Below are positions 1-8,100 of a stretch of DNA of 15,004 bases, one piece after another. A program made the position numbers and the translations under genes. The notes beneath the pieces are model-generated. The model searched no databases and was not told the DNA's origin. It saw only the letters and a program-made list of their open reading frames with translations. Each line of letters begins with the position of its first letter. Position 1 is the first letter of the stretch. The DNA is from Cognatazoarcus sp050305135 (GTDB taxonomy: Bacteria > Pseudomonadota > Gammaproteobacteria > Burkholderiales > Rhodocyclaceae): assembly GCA_050305135.1 (NCBI GenBank), contig JBNLET010000221.1:1-15004 (forward strand), read 5' to 3'.

Positions 1-810
1 GAGGAGGCCTTCGTGGTCGAGAACTGCGGTGCGCTGCCGGACCAGCTGCTCGAGTCGGAGATGTTCGGCCACAAGCGCGGCGCCTTCACCGGCGCGTTCG
101 AGGACCGCGTCGGGCTGTTCAAGCAGGCCGACCACGGCACGATCTTCCTGGACGAGATCGGCGAGACCTCGGCCGCCTTCCAGGTCAAGCTGCTGCGGGT
201 GCTGCAGGAGGGCGAGCTGCGCCCGCTCGGCGCGCCGCGCCCGGTGCCGACCGACGTGCGGCCGGTGACCGCCACCAACCGCGACCTGGAAGCCGAGGTG
301 GCGGCCGGGCGCTTCCGCGAGGATCTCTACTACCGCCTGGCCGCCGTGACGGTCGCCGTGCCGCCGCTGCGCGAGCGCCCGATGGACATCCCGCTGATCG
401 CCCAGGCCTGCGTGGATGGCATCGGCCGCTCGCTCGGCACCGCCTTCGAGCCGCTCGGCCGCGAACTGCTGTCCTGCCTCGTCGCATACCGCTGGCCCGG
501 CAACGTGCGCGAGCTGAGGAACGAGATCCTGCGCATGGTGGCGCTGGCCGACGGCGCGGAGCTGCGTGCCGCCGACCTGTCGCCGCGGGTGCTGCGCGCC
601 GGCGCCGAGGAGCAGGAACCGGCGCTGAACCTGCTGGCCGGCCTGGACGGCGACCTGAAGAGCCGGCTCGAGGCGCTGGAGGCCCGCATCGTCAAGGAGA
701 CGCTGGTGCGTCACCGCTGGAACAAGACCCGCGCCGCCAGCGAGCTGGGCCTGTCGCGGGTCGGACTGCGCTCCAAGCTGTCGCGCTACGGCCTGGAGAG
801 GGACGGCTGA
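1..810 (+). CDS. Sigma-54-dependent transcriptional activator, C-terminal part (5' truncated by window edge)
   Basis: The reading frame is open from base 1, so the N-terminus (sensor domain and Walker A) lies outside the window; 269 residues remain. Seen: the sigma-54-contacting GAFTGA loop at residues 27-32 of the fragment, preceded by ESEMFGHKR; a Walker B strand GTIFLDEIGE at 46-55; the arginine-finger segment GRFREDLYYRL at 103-113; the sensor II motif WPGNVREL at 165-172; and a C-terminal Fis-type helix-turn-helix (RAASELGLSRVGLRSKL) in the last 35 residues. These are the hallmarks of NtrC-family enhancer-binding proteins, AAA+ ATPases that remodel the sigma-54 RNA polymerase closed complex. 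An internal GTG at base 13 should not be taken as the start, because conserved sequence continues upstream of it. The Fis-type helix is of the kind seen in NtrC/HupR/HoxA-like response regulators, but without the N-terminus the signal it responds to cannot be told. It converges on the next gene. Confidence 0.95.
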   Translation, partial: EEAFVVENCGALPDQLLESEMFGHKRGAFTGAFEDRVGLFKQADHGTIFLDEIGETSAAFQVKLLRVLQEGELRPLGAPRPVPTDVRPVTATNRDLEAEVAAGRFREDLYYRLAAVTVAVPPLRERPMDIPLIAQACVDGIGRSLGTAFEPLGRELLSCLVAYRWPGNVRELRNEILRMVALADGAELRAADLSPRVLRAGAEEQEPALNLLAGLDGDLKSRLEALEARIVKETLVRHRWNKTRAASELGLSRVGLRSKLSRYGLERDG

Positions 811-838
811 GGGCGGCGTCGGGCCGGCGCCCGAACCA

Positions 839-858
839 CCGCGGCCCGCCGGCCGTGG
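839..858. terminator. GC-rich hairpin between convergent genes, possible bidirectional terminator
   Basis: CCGCGGCC and GGCCGTGG form an 8-bp stem with one G-U pair and the 4-nt loop CGCC. It lies about 28 nt after the stop of the sigma-54 activator and about 40 nt after the stop of the convergent 149-residue gene. There is no T-tract on either side, so intrinsic termination is only a possibility. Confidence 0.35.
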
Positions 859-899
859 CGGCAGGCGGAGCGCGGAGTTCGGGGCCGTGAGGCGAAGTG

Positions 900-1349
900 C
901 TAGCCGGCGCCGATCAGCACCACCGCCTGATCGCCGACCCGCAGCGGCCGGCCGCCGTGGTCGGCGGCATGGCGGCGCGCTTCGGTGGGCGTCGAGAACC
1001 AGTGGTTCGGATAGCCGGCCTGCCTGCCGACGATGTCGAACTGCTCGAGCTGGGCGGCGTCCATCCGCGCCAGCAGCGGGCGATAGGCCTCCCAGCTCGG
1101 TTGGCCGGCCTCGAACGCCAGCATGCGCAGGACGTGCTTGCGCTGCACCGTCCGCCGTCGGCGGTACGACTCGGGCAGCGAGATGCCGACCAGGGTCTTG
1201 CTGCGCAACAGCCTTCGCAATACGGGCAGGGATTGGGTGAGTGCCTCGGCGCGGGCGGCCCGATGCAGGCGTCTGGCTTCGCGCAGCACCAGGGCCACGG
1301 CCGAATCGTCGGTGCACTGCGCGTGGTGGGGGGGATTTTCGGATTGCAT
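900..1349 (-). CDS. Hypothetical protein, 149 aa
   Basis: I do not assign a function. The start at 1349 is chosen because GGAGAAGG (1358-1351 on the minus strand) lies directly upstream with a 5-nt spacer from GGAG; an in-frame TTG at 1403 would add 18 residues with no comparable site. The protein is soluble, rich in Arg, Ala and Leu, with no signal peptide or membrane segment. The middle (about residues 35-95) looks helical, with a run of basic residues (SYRRRRTVQRKHVLRMLAFE) followed by GQPSWEAYRPLL. That arrangement recalls small helical modules of the form 'HxxxLexlAxxxGfxsWexl' found beside some glyoxalase-like proteins, but the resemblance is weak. The C-terminal third has conserved-looking HWFSTPTEARRHAADHGG and a short beta-like end (LRVGDQAVVLIG). 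It is convergent with the sigma-54 activator and is probably a single-gene unit. Confidence 0.75.
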   Translation of the reverse strand: MQSENPPHHAQCTDDSAVALVLREARRLHRAARAEALTQSLPVLRRLLRSKTLVGISLPESYRRRRTVQRKHVLRMLAFEAGQPSWEAYRPLLARMDAAQLEQFDIVGRQAGYPNHWFSTPTEARRHAADHGGRPLRVGDQAVVLIGAG

Positions 1350-1399
1350 ACCTTCTCCATCGCTGCGGGCGTGCTCGCTGTCGGCCCGGGAGTGGGTAT

Positions 1400-1417
1400 G
1401 CAAGCGGTTTCGCTTGC
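1400..1417. repeat. Perfect 7-bp stem, 4-nt loop hairpin upstream of the 149-aa gene
   Basis: GCAAGCG, loop GTTT, CGCTTGC. It lies about 50 bp upstream of the ATG at 1349, so it could be an operator or a 5'-leader hairpin of that gene. No similar copy was noticed elsewhere in the window. Confidence 0.4.
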
Positions 1418-1506
1418 CAATGTCGGTGCTTGCGCTTTCGCGAGGCGGGCGTCCAGAAAACCCGCGCCCATTCTACCGTCTCGTGCCGCGGCGGCAAGAG
1501 CGCTTC

Positions 1507-1522
1507 GGCCGCGCGCGCGGCC
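1507..1522. repeat. Perfect 16-bp GC palindrome
   Basis: GGCCGCGCGCGCGGCC reads identically on both strands. It sits in the 281-bp stretch (1350-1630) between the 149-aa gene and the 563-aa gene, where I see no supported coding sequence. Alternating CG runs arise easily in G+C-rich DNA, so a function is not implied. Confidence 0.35.
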
Positions 1523-1584
1523 TGGGTCGACATGGCGCTCGACTTCGTCGTGGCATTGCCGCCCAAGTCGCCGTCAAGCGGCAA

Positions 1585-1613
1585 CGGAGCGGCGGCGCCT
1601 GCCGTTCGCTCCG
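1585..1613 (-). terminator. Hairpin just downstream of the 563-aa gene, possible terminator
   Basis: CGGAGCG (1585-1591) pairs perfectly with CGCTCCG (1607-1613). Inside it CGGC (1593-1596) pairs with GCCG (1601-1604) around a 4-nt loop. The element starts 17 nt after the stop codon of the minus-strand gene ending at 1631, the usual place for a terminator. The following sequence on the minus strand is only mildly T-rich, so the call is moderate. Confidence 0.4.
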
Positions 1614-1630
1614 CGTCGAGGCGGGCGCGG

Positions 1631-3322
1631 CTAGAAGTAGGCGTCTTCGCAGGTCTGCGCGTAGGCGTAGCCGGTACCGGGCAGGAAGGGTGCGCCGGGG
1701 CCGTGGTAGCCGTTGGTCAGCGCGTTGGGGCTCCAAACCAGCACACGGGTGCAGGTCGCCGCTTCCCATTCGATCTCGATGTGGGCTTCGATCGAACCGT
1801 CGATGCCGTCGTCGATCTCGATGCCGGTGTTGGTACCGTCGGCGTCGAACAGTGCGCGCATCAGGTAGAAGCCGCCGTCCAAGGCGATGCCGCTCGGCCG
1901 GCCGGTGGTGTCGTAGAGGTAGTCGTAGCTGGACGAATAGGCCGGCTCGGTCAGGTCGTTTTCGAGGATCACGTCCACCGTGCCATCGCTGCGGTAGCTG
2001 TAGCTGGCGACCGGCAAATGATTGTCGCCAATAGGCGTCGTGATCAGCTCGGCGACCCGGCCGTCGGCCCGATACTTCAGCAGGTAGCTCTGGGCCGGAT
2101 CGCTCGAACCGTTCAGGTACGCGTCGTAGCCCGTCAGCCGCCCGCCGCTGTATTCCAGCTCCGCGCGGATTTCGGTCACCTCCGACGATGGACTCACGGT
2201 GAGGACGGCGGTGCTGATCAAGTCGCCCTGGTAGGTGTAGCTGATCGACAGATCTTCTTCCCCGTCGCTGTCCATGGACCAGTTCAGCAGATGGCCGGCG
2301 GCATCGTAGCGATAGCTGATGTCCGAACTGACATCGTCGATGTCGATCGAAACGGTCGAAAAACTGTTGTCGGGCGTACCGTCGTCGGTATAGGTGTAGG
2401 TCTCGGCGGTGACGCGGCCGTTCGCGTCGTAGCTGAATTCGCGTACCGCGTCGTCCACGCCGTTGTTGTCCAGGTCGTAGCGCAGGCGCTTGATCCTTCT
2501 TGCCGACGTGCTCGGCGTGGCGGTGCCGATCGGGTCCGACAGCATCGTGAAGGAAGATGCCGCCACGTCCCAGCGTCCGCTCAGCGGCGCCGGCAGTTCG
2601 ACCGCGGCGCTGAATGTGCCGCTGCTCTGGCTGCCGAACTGGTGGTTGATCGAGCCGGCCGCGCTCGCCTCGATCGGGGCGCCGGCGCAGCTCGGGCAGG
2701 GGCCGCTGAAGGCATTCACGGCCAGTTCCACCGGCCCGGTCGAAAAAGGGCCGCTGCCGAGCACCCAGCGGGGTTCGCCGGCTGCGTCGTAGAAGTACAG
2801 AACGGCCGCCTCCTGATTGCCCTGGGTTACCACCGTCAGGCCGTAGCCGGCCTTGGCCGGGTCGTACCACAGACCGGTGCGGCTGGCGTCCGGCGTCGCG
2901 CCGTGGGCGAAGACGTAGCGCTCGATCGCCTCGCCGCCGGCGACGCCGTCGATGTTCCAACTGATCGTGCCCTCGCTCGCCGACGAGAAGGCGATCGAGA
3001 TCGAGCCCACGCTACTGGCGCTCGCCGCCGCCCCGTTCCAGCTGTAGCGCTCCAGCGGTGCCGACCACGTACTGCCGTCGAGTGGCGCCGCAGCCAGATA
3101 CCACACCGGCCGGCCGCTGCTATCGTAGGTGTACCAGACCACGGCCAGGTTGCCGCCGGACGGTGCAATGTCGAAGCCGTGGCCCGAGGCGGCCGGATTC
3201 CACCACAGGCCGCCTTCCGGCCGGAAGCTCTGGGCTGCCGCCGGGGCCGCCAGGGCGAGCGTCAGCGAGGCGGTGACAAATGCGGCGAACAATCGACCGA
3301 AGGGGGATGATTTGCCTGACAT
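1631..3322 (-). CDS. Exported protein with two Trp/Tyr-rich repeats and a degenerate YD/RHS-like region, 563 aa
   Basis: Start at 3322 is chosen because the protein then begins with a clean Sec signal peptide: MSGKSSPFGR, a hydrophobic core at about 11-26, and cleavage near APAAAQ (residue 30). The frame is open 28 codons further upstream, but that part does not look like a signal peptide. Mature part: repeat 1 at about 37-127 (GGLWWNPAASGHGF, then VVWYTYDSSGRPVWYL) and repeat 2 at about 149-245 (TGLWYDPAKAGYGL, then AVLYFYDAAGEPRWVL). These are clear copies of one module. From about 284 to 500 follow irregular YD/RHS-like beta units such as FSYDANGRV, YRYDAAGHL, LKYRADGRV and YLYDTTGRP. Cysteines at 209, 212, 534 and 558 could form disulfides. 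There is no RHS core cage or toxin domain, and it is far shorter than Rhs proteins. Probably a periplasmic or secreted binding protein; role unknown. It is divergent from msrP. Confidence 0.85.
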   Translation of the reverse strand: MSGKSSPFGRLFAAFVTASLTLALAAPAAAQSFRPEGGLWWNPAASGHGFDIAPSGGNLAVVWYTYDSSGRPVWYLAAAPLDGSTWSAPLERYSWNGAAASASSVGSISIAFSSASEGTISWNIDGVAGGEAIERYVFAHGATPDASRTGLWYDPAKAGYGLTVVTQGNQEAAVLYFYDAAGEPRWVLGSGPFSTGPVELAVNAFSGPCPSCAGAPIEASAAGSINHQFGSQSSGTFSAAVELPAPLSGRWDVAASSFTMLSDPIGTATPSTSARRIKRLRYDLDNNGVDDAVREFSYDANGRVTAETYTYTDDGTPDNSFSTVSIDIDDVSSDISYRYDAAGHLLNWSMDSDGEEDLSISYTYQGDLISTAVLTVSPSSEVTEIRAELEYSGGRLTGYDAYLNGSSDPAQSYLLKYRADGRVAELITTPIGDNHLPVASYSYRSDGTVDVILENDLTEPAYSSSYDYLYDTTGRPSGIALDGGFYLMRALFDADGTNTGIEIDDGIDGSIEAHIEIEWEAATCTRVLVWSPNALTNGYHGPGAPFLPGTGYAYAQTCEDAYF

Positions 3323-3519
3323 GGGGATCCGTTTATCTTCAGGGAGGCGAAAGTCTATACCATTGGCATCGATCCCGTCTGTATCTTCGCTTGTCAGAAG
3401 CTGCAACTGCTGGCCTGCGGCCGTGATCTGCCGACGGGCGCTCGATGGCGGCCGGCGGCGCCGCGGTAAGCTTCCGCGCCCGGCTGCGGTCCGTCTACGC
3501 GACCACTACCGGAGCATGC
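3323..3519. promoter_or_regulatory. Divergent promoter region between the 563-aa gene and msrP
   Basis: The 197 bp between the two start codons must carry both promoters. The part next to the 563-aa gene is less G+C-rich. On the minus strand TTGCAG is followed after 17 nt by TACAGA, and closer to the gene there is TATAGA, but neither pair fits a sigma-70 promoter well. For msrP only its ribosome-binding site GGAG (3511-3514, 5 nt from the ATG) is clear. Confidence 0.35.
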
Positions 3520-4467
3520 ATGCTGATCCGTCGGCCACCTGAGCTTCCCGCCTCCCGCATCACGCCGCGCAGCCTGTTCGAACGGCGCCGTGCGTTCCTG
3601 CTGCATTCCTCCGCGATGCTGGCCGGCGTGGCGCTCGGCGGCCGCGCGGCCGCCGAAAATGCGGACGACACGGTGCCGCTGGCACCGCTCGCGGCGAGTC
3701 CCCTGTCCACCGACGAGGCGCCGACGCCCTTGGCCAAGCTGCTGGCCTACAACAACTTCTACGAGTTCGGTGCCGGCAAGGGCGATCCGTCGCTGTACGC
3801 CCACAAGCTGCCGATCCGGCCATGGACGGTGGTCGTCGAGGGGCTGGTGCGCCGGCCGCGGCGCTTCGACATCGACGACTTGCTGCGGCTGGCACCGCTC
3901 GAGGAGCGCATCTACCGGCTGCGCTGCGTCGAGGCCTGGTCGATGGTGGTGCCGTGGATCGGCTACCCGCTGGCCGAGCTGCTGCGCCGGGTCGAGCCGC
4001 TCGGCTCGGCGAAATTCGTCGAGTTCGAAAGCTATTTCGATCCGACCGTGGTGACGCCGCACTTCTTCGGCTTTCTCGAGTTCCCCTACGTCGAGGGACT
4101 CAGGCTCGACGAGGCCATGCACCCGCTGACGCTCCTGACGCTGGGGCTCTACGGCGAGACGCTGCCGCACCAGAACGGCGCGCCGGTGCGCATCGTCGTG
4201 CCGTGGAAATACGGCTTCAAGAGCGCCAAGTCGGTGGTCCGCATGCGGCTGCTGGAAGAGCAGCCGCTGACCAGCTGGCCGCGGGCCGAACACCGCAACT
4301 ACGGCTTCTACGCCAACGTCAATCCGCGGCTCAAGCATCCGCACTGGGAGCAGAGCCGGGAGCGCCGCATCGGCGAGTTCTTCAAGCGCCCGACGCTGAT
4401 GTTCAACGGCTACGCCGAGCAGGTGGCTTCGATGTACGCCGGCATGGACTTGCAGCGCAGCTTCTGA
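3520..4467 (+). CDS. msrP: Protein-methionine-sulfoxide reductase catalytic subunit MsrP (YedY), Tat-exported molybdoenzyme
   Basis: MsrP repairs oxidised methionines in periplasmic proteins, using a molybdopterin cofactor and electrons from the quinone pool via the membrane haem protein MsrQ (established for the E. coli pair). Seen: a Tat-type signal with arginines at 22-24 followed by AFLL and a hydrophobic stretch ending near GRAAAEN (about 41-47). Family signatures follow: YNNFYEFG (77-84), IYRLRCVEAWSMVVPWIGYP (121-140) with the Mo-ligand cysteine C126, HPLTLLTLGLYGETLPHQNGAP, and VPWKYGFKSAKS. At 315 residues it is close to the roughly 334 of E. coli MsrP. The start at 3520 is set by GGAG with a 5-nt spacer; a longer frame to 3445 lacks such a site and would push the twin arginines far inside. 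No msrQ lies beside it in this window. It is divergent from the 563-aa exported protein. Confidence 0.96.
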   Translation: MLIRRPPELPASRITPRSLFERRRAFLLHSSAMLAGVALGGRAAAENADDTVPLAPLAASPLSTDEAPTPLAKLLAYNNFYEFGAGKGDPSLYAHKLPIRPWTVVVEGLVRRPRRFDIDDLLRLAPLEERIYRLRCVEAWSMVVPWIGYPLAELLRRVEPLGSAKFVEFESYFDPTVVTPHFFGFLEFPYVEGLRLDEAMHPLTLLTLGLYGETLPHQNGAPVRIVVPWKYGFKSAKSVVRMRLLEEQPLTSWPRAEHRNYGFYANVNPRLKHPHWEQSRERRIGEFFKRPTLMFNGYAEQVASMYAGMDLQRSF

Positions 4468-4507
4468 GCGCGCGACGTGCGTCGCCTCGCATCTCGGGGC
4501 GGGGCTT

Positions 4508-4526
4508 TCGCCGCGCCGCGCGGCGA
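4508..4526. terminator. Hairpin between msrP and the RhtB-type gene
   Basis: TCGCCGCG and CGCGGCGA form a perfect 8-bp stem with a 3-nt loop, 40 nt after the msrP stop and 41 nt before the next start. A smaller inverted repeat (GCGACG/CGTCGC, 4472-4485) lies just before it. No T-tract follows, so it may be a weak terminator, an attenuating structure or chance. Confidence 0.3.
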
Positions 4527-4567
4527 GCGAGAATGGCGCCTTTCCGGCTTCCGACGATCCGCTTGCG

Positions 4568-5191
4568 ATGGATTTCAATACCTGGCTGGCCTTCTTCGCC
4601 GCCTGCTGGCTGATCAGCCTGTCGCCGGGCGCCGGAGCAATCAAGTCGATGAGCACCGGGCTGCGCTACGGCTACCGCAAGGGCGTGTTCAACATCCTCG
4701 GTCTGCAGCTCGGCGTCGTCTTCCTGGTGGTCGTCGCGGCGGTCGGGCTCGGCGCGCTGCTGGCGGCGAGCGCGCTGGCCTTCAGCATCGTCAAGTGGTG
4801 CGGCGTGGCCTACCTGGTGTGGCTCGGCGTCGCCCAGTGGCGCTTGCAGGCGCACATGCTGAGCCTGCAGCCGGGGCCGGGCACATCGCTGCGGCGCTTG
4901 GTGCTGGAGGGTTTCCTGGTCAATGCCAGCAATCCGAAGGGCGTGATCTTCATGCTGGCGGTGCTGCCGCAGTTCGTCGATCCGGCCAAGCCCCTATTGC
5001 CCCAGTACCTGATCTGCACCGCCAGCCTGGTAGCGACCGACGTGGTGGTGATGAGCGGCTACACGCTGCTGGCCTCGCGCGTGCTGCGCACGCTGCGACA
5101 GCCGCGGCAGGTGCGCTGGCTGAACCGCTGCTTCGGCGGCCTGTTCATGGCGGCCGGCGCGCTATTGGCCGGCTTCAGGCGAGTGGCATAG
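4568..5191 (+). CDS. RhtB/LysE-family amino-acid exporter (homoserine/homoserine-lactone efflux-like), 207 aa
   Basis: Inner-membrane exporter of the LysE/RhtB superfamily, which expels amino acids or derivatives using the proton gradient. Seen: about six hydrophobic segments (roughly 5-25, 38-62, 66-90, 112-135, 143-168, 182-203). Near the N-terminus is LSPGAGAIKSMSTGLRYGYRKG, matching the family's LSPGxxxxxxxxxxxxxGxxxG signature, followed by KWCGVAYLVWLG, FLVNASNPKGVIF and the C-terminal GGLFMAAGALLAGFRR. Pattern and length are close to E. coli RhtB (206 aa), which exports homoserine and its lactone; the substrate here is inferred only. The ATG has no strong Shine-Dalgarno site, but the N-terminus aligns with the family start. 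It lies 100 nt after msrP in the same direction, so it may be its own unit. Its last 30 bp overlap the 3' end of the convergent tpsA gene. Confidence 0.92.
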   Translation: MDFNTWLAFFAACWLISLSPGAGAIKSMSTGLRYGYRKGVFNILGLQLGVVFLVVVAAVGLGALLAASALAFSIVKWCGVAYLVWLGVAQWRLQAHMLSLQPGPGTSLRRLVLEGFLVNASNPKGVIFMLAVLPQFVDPAKPLLPQYLICTASLVATDVVVMSGYTLLASRVLRTLRQPRQVRWLNRCFGGLFMAAGALLAGFRRVA

Positions 5192-8100
5192 CGCCGCGAA
5201 TTGCATTGCGCCGTTGCCGGTACCGGCTGCAGGCGGTGCCGCCGCTGGCCAGGCGCCTGCCGGACGGCCGACGCGGCGGCCCGACACCGTGAAGGTGTTG
5301 CGCTCGTCGACGCTGCACGGATCGCGCGCGAAACTGCCCAGATCGATGGCGGGCAGGACGAGTTCGGCGAGGCTGCCGGCCACGTCGGTCGGCGCGGCCG
5401 TGACGCGGATCTCGCCGCTGACGCCGGTCGGTGCCGCCGCCTGGATGACGTTGAAGCCCTTGGTACCGATCGCGGACAGGAAGTCGAATGCCTGGTCGCC
5501 GCCGACGCTCACCTGCGCCGCGCTGGGGATCACCTGGCCGACCACGATGCGCACGTTTCCGCCGGCGGCGGCGGTGGCCGCGGTGTTGGCCTGGATGAAG
5601 CCGGTGTCCATGGTCAGCGCGCCGGCGTCGATCAGGATGTCGCCGCCGTTGCCCTGCTCGCCGACGACCGAGGTCAGGATCGCCGCATCGCGCAGATACA
5701 GGACGCCGTCGCCGAACACCGCGATTGCGCCGCCGTCGCCGTCGCGCGCGCTGGTGCTGATGCGAGCCTCGTCCACGCGCAGCAGGCCGCCGAACAGCAG
5801 TTGGATCTCGCTGGCGGGAATCGCGCCGAAGGATTCCGCCGTGATGGCGCCGCCATTGCGGATCAGGATGGTCGGCGCGGCGGCCAGCAGCGTCGTCGGC
5901 GTGACGCCGCCGGGCCCGGCCGACGGCGCCGCGTTGCTGATCGACAGGCTGCCGCCGTCGAGGATCAGCAGGTGGTCGGCCAGCACTGCGACATTGCCCA
6001 CCTGACCCGCCGAGTCGGGCAGCGCGATGGCCGCGATGGCGCCACCGGCGAGCACCTGCAACAGCGGCGCCCGCACCTGTACGGTACCGGCGGGACCGAG
6101 CGAGAAGGCGCTCGAACTGATGAAGCCGTTGGCGATCGACAATGCGCGCTCGGCGAAGACCTGCACGGTGCCGGCGGCGCCTGCGCCGCCGCTGTTGCTG
6201 CTGACGACCGCGCCGGACGTGCCGCCGTCCATCGCCAGTTCGCCGGCCAGCAGCGCGACCGAGCCGGCGTCGCCGCTGCCGAAGGTGTCCGAGACGATCA
6301 GGCCGCCGGGCGACAGCCGCAGCTGTCCGCCGACCTGGACCAGCACCTCGCCGCCGCGACCGGTCGAGGCATCGCCCGCAAGGGTCGTGATGCCGGCCAG
6401 CTGGCTGCCCTCGGCGCCGCCCAGTTCCAGTTGCCCGGACAGCAGCGTGACCGAACCGGCGTTGCCGGGACCGAAGGTGCTGGAGCTGATGAAGCCGCCG
6501 TCGTGCACACGGGTCTGGCCGGCGATCAGCACGAGCACCGCGCCGGCCGAACCGGTCGCACCGGCGTTGGCGTCGCTGAAGATGCCGGCGATCGACGCGC
6601 CGCCTGCGATGTCGAGACTGCCGCTGGCCAGCTGAACCTGCCCCGCATCGCCGGACGCATCGGTGTCCGAGCTGATGAAGGCGCTGCTGCGCAGTACGGT
6701 GGGTCCGGCGACTTCGACCAGCACCGCGCCGGCATTGCCGCTCGAGCTGGCGTTGGCATCGCTGAAGACGCCGGTCGGGCCGAATTCGTCGAAGCCCGCC
6801 GCATCGACCTCGAGCGAAGCGCTCCTCAGCAGCACGCTGCCGGCATCGCCCGGGCCATTGGTGTCGGAACTGATCAGCGCGCCCGACAGCAGCACGGCGG
6901 GGCCTGCGATCTCCACCTCGACGCTGCCGGCGTCACCCTCGGCCTCGAAATTCGCATCGCTGAAGATGCCGGTGATCAGGCCGTCCCCCTCGATCCTCAG
7001 TTCGCCGCTCGTCAGCCGCACGCTGCCGGCGTCGCCACCGCCATTGGTGCTCGAACTGATCTCGCCGCCGCGGGCGATCGTGCTGCGCCCGCCGACCACC
7101 ACGTTGACGTTGCCGGCGTCGCCCGTGGAGCCGGCGTTGGCGCTGCTCGAAATGCGTGCGAAGCGGGCCTCGCCGCCGTCGATGAGGAGCGTGCCCGCGC
7201 GAAAGCCGACCGTGCCTGCCGCACCCTCGCCGGCAGTGTCCGAGCTGACCACGGACAGGTTGGACAACACTGCGTCGCCGCCCACCACGACGTTGACTTC
7301 CCCTCCGCTGCCGCTTCCCCCGCTGCCGCTCGATATCCGGCCATTGGCCATCTGCAGCGTGCCGGCGACCACGCTGACCGAGCCGGCCTCGGCCGGCCCC
7401 AGCGTGCCGGAACTGATGGCGCCCGAATTGAGGATGCGCAGCTCGCCCTCGACCGCCACCGCCAGGTCGCCGCCCGAACCGGTCGCGAACACGCCGGCGT
7501 CGGTGCCGATGCCTGCGATCCCGCTGGTGCCGCCGTCGATCAGCAGGCGGGCGGCCGACAGCAGCAGCGCGCCGCCCTCACCGGATCCGTCGTTGCCCGA
7601 GGTGATCAGGGCGCCATCGATCAATTCGGCGTCGCCGGCGACCGCGATGTCCACCCCGCCGGCATCGCCGCTGGAGAGCGCGTTCGCATCGGTCTGGATC
7701 GAGGCCAGGCCGCCGATGCCGCCTTCCATCAGCAGTCGCCCGGTCCTCAGCCGGATCAGTCCGGCCGAGCCGGGCCCGGTAATGCTGGCCGTCATCGTGC
7801 CGCCGCGCAGGACCGTGTCGCCGCTGACGCTCAAGTCGATCGTGCCGGCGTCGCCGCCGAACAGCACGGCATCGGCGGTCAGGGTCGAGTCCGCATCGGC
7901 ACCGCCTTCGATGCGGACATTGCTTGCCGTCAACGCGAGCGAGCCCGCGTCGCCCGCGCCGAAGGACTCGGCCGCAATCGATGCGCCGCCGAGGATCTCG
8001 ATATCGCCCGCGCTGCGCAGGACGACCTCGCCGCCCCGTCCGTCGCCGAAGGTCTGCGACGAAAGTTCGCTCGAAACCCCATCGACGACGATCGAGGCCG

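Noticed and set aside
1241..3310. 689-codon open frame on the plus strand
   Set aside because: Antisense of the 563-aa exported protein. It is Arg/Ala/Val-rich, has no recognisable domain, and overlaps the hypothetical gene at 900-1349.
1631..3322. Rhs polymorphic toxin
   Set aside because: The YD-like units are few and irregular. There is no RHS core PxxxxDPxGL junction, variable C-terminal toxin or immunity gene, and the chain is far too short.
6080..7840. Regular DNA repeats suggesting a CRISPR array or satellite
   Set aside because: The repeats are in frame, about 190-200 bp, diverged, and encode beta-helix coils. There are no short identical repeats with unique spacers.
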